A stretch of DNA of 64,000 nt. It comes from Lunularia cruciata (lineage: Eukaryota > Streptophyta > Marchantiopsida > Lunulariales > Lunulariaceae). The translations under genes and the position numbers were made by a program. Under the pieces are notes generated by a model. It had not been told where the DNA came from, did not search any database, and saw nothing but the letters and a program-made list of their open reading frames with translations. The stretch is from assembly GCA_948567375.1 (NCBI GenBank), contig OX419761.1, positions 6,574,501-6,638,500 on the forward strand, written 5' to 3'. Within the stretch, counting starts at the first letter, position 1; each line of letters starts with the position of its first letter. Shown piece by piece: positions 59,090 through 64,000 of the stretch.

Positions 59090-61690
59090 GAAGATTTACT
59101 TTGTGTCAAAAATTGCAAAGACTCGGATCAGATATATCAGGATCAAACCCAAAGTAAGGAAACTTTGCCTCAAGGTAATCAACCTAATACAAAGACTTTG
59201 TAACAAATTTCCTTTGAGTTTGCCGATCAAGAATGCCAGTTAAGAAAATGGTTCCAGAATGGAGAGAGAATTGACAATGACAGAAGGCACCCATGCAAAA
59301 GGTGTGATTTCTTGATCAAAGTACAATTGAAGAAGGACAGATTGTGGCAACGGTATAAAATCAAGACACAGAAGGAAGATAGTTAAAATCCCAAGCAAGT
59401 ATCATGTGCTATTGCAAAGTTGTCCCAAAGAAATGCAGACCGGGGCACATTACTGAGAGTTCAATTTTCAATTGCCCTGAGGGAGTAAGGATTTCTTGTC
59501 CAAGAGGGGAGGATTCTATTCCAACATAGAAGAACAAAAGAGAGCAGAATGAGAGGAATCAAGAAGTCTCCTACATTGGCAGTGAGGAATCCTGTGATAA
59601 GAAGATTAGATGTCATTGCACAAATCAAAGTCTTGAGTAGACTTTGGATCACATTTCTAGCGTGTAATTGGAACCTCAATTTTCCAAGTTTCATTGTAGA
59701 AATCATAGTCAGTAAGTGTGAAGATGGACCTGCAACGGTGGGGAAGAGAGGCAATCTGGCTAGATGGATAGAGTCAGATTGGAAGTTGGTGTTGGGAAGA
59801 GAGAGTGGTGAGGAGACATGTGCCACCTTCTTTGTGAAAGGAGAGTCAATTGTGGAATTGCAGGAGGTGATGAATTCTTTAACAGCTCCAGGTACAAAGA
59901 ATGGTTATAAGGTGGAGACCTATTGGGACCCAATCAGAAGGAGTATTGTTGGGACAATGATGGTACTATTCAAACCCGATCTGACTACCTCTTGAAGCAG
60001 CAAGTGGTCTTCTTCCATCAAATGTTTGCAGGAGAACCAGTCAATTGGGCAAAGTGCTTCTACCAACAAACTAGACAAGAGGTGTTGAATTGGAGAAAGC
60101 TTAATGCCACCGTACTACTTTTCCCCTTTTACAACCTTTGTCTACCTGGGGTTGAACCTGCTGAGTGGAGACAAAAGGAGGAAGATGGTGTACCACTTTC
60201 ACCCTGACTAGCATCAAGAAGTGGATGACAATGAACATCAATATATTACTCAGCTCCAAAGTAATGATGAGCATTATGCTAGAATAGGACAGAATAGGAA
60301 AGTGTTGGTAACAATGTTGAGGAGGAAGAAAAGCAGCCAAACCAAGGAACGCAATTCCCCAGCACATCCACACAAAGTCCAAAGAATCAAAGAAGAGTCA
60401 AAGGGCGAAGTAGAGTCTATGATGGGAGGTTTGGAAGGCAATGAAGTGGAGCTGATGTTGCCAAGTGGGGAGTCTAGTAGTGACAATGAAGGAGAGCTAG
60501 AGGAACAAAGAATTGAATTAAAAATCCCTCAGTTCCAAGAAGAGAGCAATGGAGTGGAGGAAGAGGAGGAACATTGTTTATCGGCGGCTGAGAAAGAAGA
60601 AGACACTCTTATGAGAGAAGTGCAGGGAGAAGAGACCTCAAGGGGCGGTCTGAAGGTGAGGCTTGCAATAGACATCATCAATTTGGGAGCTAAAGACAAG
60701 AGTTTGGAAGATGGAGTTCCTTTGCAGGTACAAAGATCAAGACTTCAGGGGAAAGCACCAGTTGAAGAATGAGAAGAAGAATATTCAAGAGTTGATTACC
60801 TGTAGAGAATTGTGAGTCCATTGTTAGTGCGATTGGAACGAATGAAGAGGGATATGCAATGGAACAACTTGGAAGTGAAGGGTGTGTTGCAGGGATTACA
60901 TAGATTGAGAGAGGAGAACTTGAAGTTGAAGGAGAGACTGACTTGAGGAGAGGAGGAATCCCAAGCACTTTGGTTGGATGCAGTGCTGCATAAGAAGGTC
61001 TTCAATTGCCCGAGAGTTTCAAGAAGCAAAGAAGAGAGCTTGCAGTGAAGGTAAAGGACATGAACCAGCAATGAGCTCTGATTGAGTAGCTATAGGCAGA
61101 AGTGAAGTCTGCTCGAGAAGAAATCCTATTGGAGAAGGGCATTGTAGTGGCTAGGGAGTTAGAATTGGAGGCATATAGATAAAAAGCCATAGAGAATGAT
61201 GATGCATGGTAGTGGGAGTTAGCACAAAGATTCAAAGAAGAAGAGAGGTTACAAGAATTTGTTGTCAGAGCGGAGGAGCAGTTTAACCAATGTGTAAGGG
61301 AGAAGGAAGCACTAAAGGCCAAATTTGATGATGAGTTCAAGATGTATTGGGAGGATTTCCAGGCAGATCGTGAGGAAGAGAAAAAGAGGTTGGAGACGGT
61401 AGAAGGTATGGTTGTGTAGATGAAGGCGCTATTGAGTACTGAAACTGAGGTTAAGATAGAAGAAGCCTGATTACATGAATGGAAGTTGATGGTGCAGGAG
61501 ATGAAAAGGAAGAAGTTGAAGGATAAAGATTTGAATGCCTAATTGATTACACTTAGAGGGAGAGTGGATCCAAAGATGGTAGAAGTAGAGGGTAAGATTT
61601 GTCTCGCGTTAGATTTGGTTAATTCAAGATTAGATAAAATTTGGAATGATGTAAGGAATAAGTTTGAAGTAAAAGAGATAGGAGTGTAAG
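59090..61690 (+). pseudogene. Decayed ORF of a non-autonomous LTR element: head domain plus coiled coil
   Basis: The plus strand reads as one former protein. The head domain has LAVRNPVIRRLDVIAQIKVL, LARWIESDWKLVLGRE and, after a frameshift near 59,940, FFHQMFAGEPVNWAKCFYQQ. A very acidic middle follows (60,400-60,620, runs of EEEEE). A long coiled coil runs to 61,690 (LHRLREENLKLKERL, REELL-type heptads). Many breaks are CAG to TAG, CAA to TAA or CGA to TGA. The head recurs at 63,940-64,000. I do not recognise a family; similarity to gag-like plant transposon proteins is only an impression. No pol domain is linked. Confidence 0.55.
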
Positions 61691-61699
61691 AGTCTTTGT

Positions 61700-62700
61700 G
61701 TGAGTACTTGCAACATTAGGAGAGGATGGGTTGCAGGATAAAGATGTAGACAGTTAACCCATATCTGTAATTGAGTTTAGAGTAAAGAGGTAGTAGAATT
61801 AGTAGAAAAGTTAGTGGTAGTAAACAAACGCAAAGTAAATAAGGCAATTGAAGGTACCTTTGGTTGGTTTGAGTCATAATTGGTTTGAGATATGAATATG
61901 TCATCAGATCAGAGTCATAATTGGTTTGAGATATGAATAGATAGATATGAAGAAGTGGATTGCCATTTTGGATTTGGAGATCGTTAGGAAGTAGTTAGGA
62001 AGTTAGATAATTGCCAAGTGCTCTGCCTATTTAGAGGAAGCGTTTGTAGTACAATGTTGTTTAGTATTCATTATTTTTGAAGATATAAAGCAAAGTGTTG
62101 AGATCAATGCTCATCATTTGAGCTAAATTCCAAGTAACAAGCTTGTGTGTGTATTTGTGGGTGTGTGAAGAATTTCAATGTGCAAATCATTGTGTTTGTT
62201 GGATGTTGGATCCCATAACCTTGATCTTCATTCTAAGTGTTTGATCCTAAATGAAGTCTAATCAAAGTAATGCCTTGACAAATTTGTGAAGAATCTTAGT
62301 GTTGATAGTGCACTTGTGAGTGCAATGCTTGTTTGATATGAAGCAAATTCAATTGAGGAATTTGTGCCTTCAATGGAGAGGTGGAACGTTATTTTGAGGC
62401 AAAGTCATTTTGCAATGAAGTAGCCGTTTTCAAGAGAATCTGAATCATCACAATCAAGATTTGTTTGGATGGAATTGGATGAATTGTGATTATGAGTGTT
62501 ATGTGTTGTGACAAGAATTAATTAGTGCTTGTTACTTTCTTTTGGGTGTGGTTTCTACATGGGAGATTACAAATGCAATCAAGAAGAAATACTTGTGACA
62601 TTTGACTTCATATTTGACCACTATTGACTTGTATCTCTGTAAGAACAAACTTTACTTACCTAATTACCGTAAAAAGTGATACTTGTCGGATTGTCATATG
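61700..62700 (+). mobile_element. Probable LTR upstream of the primer binding site
   Basis: This kilobase lies between the coiled-coil ORF and a tRNA-Asp-type primer binding site, the position of an LTR. It holds a local tandem duplication (GAGTCATAATTGGTTTGAGA at about 61,869 and 61,909) and no long open frame. The end just before the primer site (TTGTCA) would suit the CA terminus. The start was not located and no second LTR is in the window. Confidence 0.45.
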
Positions 62701-62707
62701 ATTTTTT

Positions 62708-62725
62708 TGGTGCCGTTGCTAGGGA
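62708..62725 (+). promoter_or_regulatory. tRNA-Asp-type primer binding site
   Basis: TGGTGCCGTTGCTAGGGA matches the plant tRNA-Asp-primed site TGGCGCCGTTGCCGGGGA (known from Athila/Tat-type Ty3/gypsy elements) at 15 of 18 positions. The three differences are C-to-T or G-to-A changes at CpG positions, as expected from loss of methylated cytosine. Confidence 0.75.
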
Positions 62726-62857
62726 TAAAAATCTTGGGAGTGGAAGAATACAAAGCCAAATTTAAGTCAAGGGAAACAAGCAATATGAATGTGTGCATTG
62801 AAAGAACAACAAGAAGAAAGAGCTCGTAAAAGAAATTCACAATGAGAAGAAGAACAC

Positions 62858-63169
62858 TTGAAGAACCAAATCACTATTGACAAGGTGGAGAAAGTGGCAT
62901 CAGATTTACAACTTCTTCACAAAGTTCAAGAAGCCTTACGTGAGCTCAAACAAGAGAAATGTGAGGACAATTTCCAAAGATTCTTCTCATTCCCTAGTTC
63001 CGAGAAGAAGAAAGACATCAGTAGGCATACATATTCTTTGCACCCCAGTACACCGACTTCCCAAAGAGTTGTCAAGGAAGTCAGGTATTTGAAGAAGTTT
63101 ATTTGTGAAAAGACAACACAAATTCTTCCAAAAGAGGAGTGTCAATATATCTTGCAGACAATTCCTTGA
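62858..63169 (+). CDS. Gag-like or accessory ORF of the LTR element
   Basis: A 103-codon frame starts about 130 bp after the primer binding site. It reads MKNQITIDKVEKVASDLQLL and later ALRELKQEKCEDNFQRFF and VVKEVRYLKKFICEKTTQIL: charged, helical, with heptad-like spacing. It has no zinc knuckle, protease or RT. Position suggests the N-terminal part of the element's own protein; family unknown. It ends at a TGA, and the coding trace may continue beyond it in another frame. Confidence 0.4.
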   Translation: MKNQITIDKVEKVASDLQLLHKVQEALRELKQEKCEDNFQRFFSFPSSEKKKDISRHTYSLHPSTPTSQRVVKEVRYLKKFICEKTTQILPKEECQYILQTIP

Positions 63170-63399
63170 CTAGTTCAAAGGGACCTTCAAGACCAACCTG
63201 AAGTGACTGACTCTCTATCTTCACCTTAGGCTGAAGTCAATGTCTTAACAATAGAACAATCAGTTGACAATAATCCAGCCGTGTACTCAGTCAATTGGAA
63301 TCCTTGGGCTACACCTAAAGCACAATTGCCAATGAGTACTCTGGGGTCATCTAGCTCTATTCTAACTGTGGTGCACACATTTTTTATTTTTTTTCAAAA

Positions 63400-64000
63400 T
63401 AAAGAAGGAGAAGTGTATAGAGAAGTCAGATTGTGCCTGTATGGCCGAAGAAGGCAAAGAAAAGAGTCTTTGAGATGAAACCCAAAGTAAAGAGACTTCG
63501 GGTCATAAGGTGAAGTACTCAGAAATGCCTTGTCAGCATACAACCCGAAGTAAATTGTCTTTGTATCAGGGGGAGCTCAACCCAAGGTGAAGACAATCTA
63601 ACAACCTTTCGTTGGGGCGAGAAATTCAAGAAAAGACTGTTCAAAAACTGGCGGCCCATACGCACGAAGGTTGATTGAAAGTGACAAATGCATGCAGGAG
63701 GTGTGATTTCTTGGTAGAAACTCAAAGTGAAGAAAGACGAAGAAGCACAACTCTATAAAAATCGAACTCACAACGACGAAATGCCGAGTAATTTTCCTTC
63801 ACCGTTGAAAAATTGTCTTGCAGGTGATTGTGGGAAGGGAAATAGAGTTGGAATCGCGTTAGTGCGTAAGGGAGAAGTCGCGAGAGTCAAATCAAGAAGG
63901 CAGAAGAGATGGGAGGAGAAAAGGCAGAAGAGATGGGAGGAGGAAAGAAGAACTCTAAATTCGCAGTGAGAAACCATGCGATTCGGAGGTTAGATGTGAT
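63400..64000 (+). mobile_element. Second copy of the coiled-coil LTR element (start only)
   Basis: Matches 59,090-59,620: GGTGTGATTTCTTG occurs at 59,302 and 63,699, and the window's last frame reads FAVRNHAIRRLDV, matching LAVRNPVIRRLDV at about 59,577. Upstream DNA with CCCAAAGTAA and AAGGT(A/G)A motifs also matches. The window ends inside this copy, so two element copies lie head to tail with the LTR-like segment and primer site between them. Confidence 0.65.

Noticed and set aside
60101-61340. Minus-strand frames opposite the coiled-coil ORF (Ser/Leu-rich)
   Set aside because: Antisense of Glu/Lys-rich coiled-coil codons, which typically leaves open Ser/Leu-rich shadows.

Overview
The window looks like nuclear DNA of a land plant, most likely a liverwort of the Marchantia type. 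The main reason is one large split gene on the minus strand (4,451-9,952) whose exons join in frame as an alpha/beta-hydrolase domain, an NB-ARC ATPase and a long leucine-rich repeat (LRR) array. This is the HNL (hydrolase-NBS-LRR) class of immune receptor, which is known from liverworts. GT-AG introns, LTR retrotransposon remains, a pogo-like DNA transposon and low gene density all fit a plant chromosome. The sequence alone does not settle the species or the chromosome; a repeat-rich arm, a pericentromere or a sex chromosome are all possible.

Layout. 1-2,850: no gene seen. 2,850-9,952: the HNL gene and its 3' flank, the only near-intact gene in the window. 9,953-13,620: nothing convincing. 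13,623-14,023: broken N-terminal piece of a 2-oxoglutarate/Fe(II) dioxygenase. 14,740-16,030: non-LTR-type reverse transcriptase remnant on the minus strand. 17,330-18,800: repeat block. 19,325-23,395: LRR pseudogene and flanking DNA, found again at 34,320-37,396. 22,425-28,222: left arm of a large inverted duplication. 29,600-34,250: two degenerate Ty3/gypsy pol remnants on the minus strand, separated by an LTR-like segment packed with heat-shock elements. 34,320-38,980: rearranged copies of the 17-23 kb region, bridged by a 195-bp LRR fragment. 41,763-42,340: LRR fragment. 42,640-44,030: pogo/CENP-B-like transposase pseudogene with tandem acidic repeats. 47,530-56,230: right arm of the inverted duplication, with a prolyl-oligopeptidase-family pseudogene and a phospholipase A2-like exon. 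56,290-57,490: Ty1/copia 3' end. 57,830-58,700: second copy of the 15-kb reverse transcriptase repeat. 59,090-64,000: two tandem pieces of a probable non-autonomous LTR element with a coiled-coil protein and a tRNA-Asp-type primer binding site.

How the parts relate. The HNL gene appears to be the source, or a close relative, of at least three LRR fragments. Two of them (19.9-20.6 kb and 35.3-35.8 kb) also carry DNA matching the HNL 3' flank. The window is otherwise a mosaic of segmental duplications and decayed mobile elements, where gene pieces (LRR, phospholipase A2, oligopeptidase, an unknown membrane-anchor ORF) were copied and then broken. The points most worth following are the complete HNL gene model with its MHE variant of the MHD motif, the heat-shock-element promoter in the LTR-like segment, the templated 195-bp bridge between duplicated blocks, and the tandem coiled-coil LTR element. 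All coordinates of repeats and pseudogenes were aligned by eye and are approximate unless splice sites or motifs are given.
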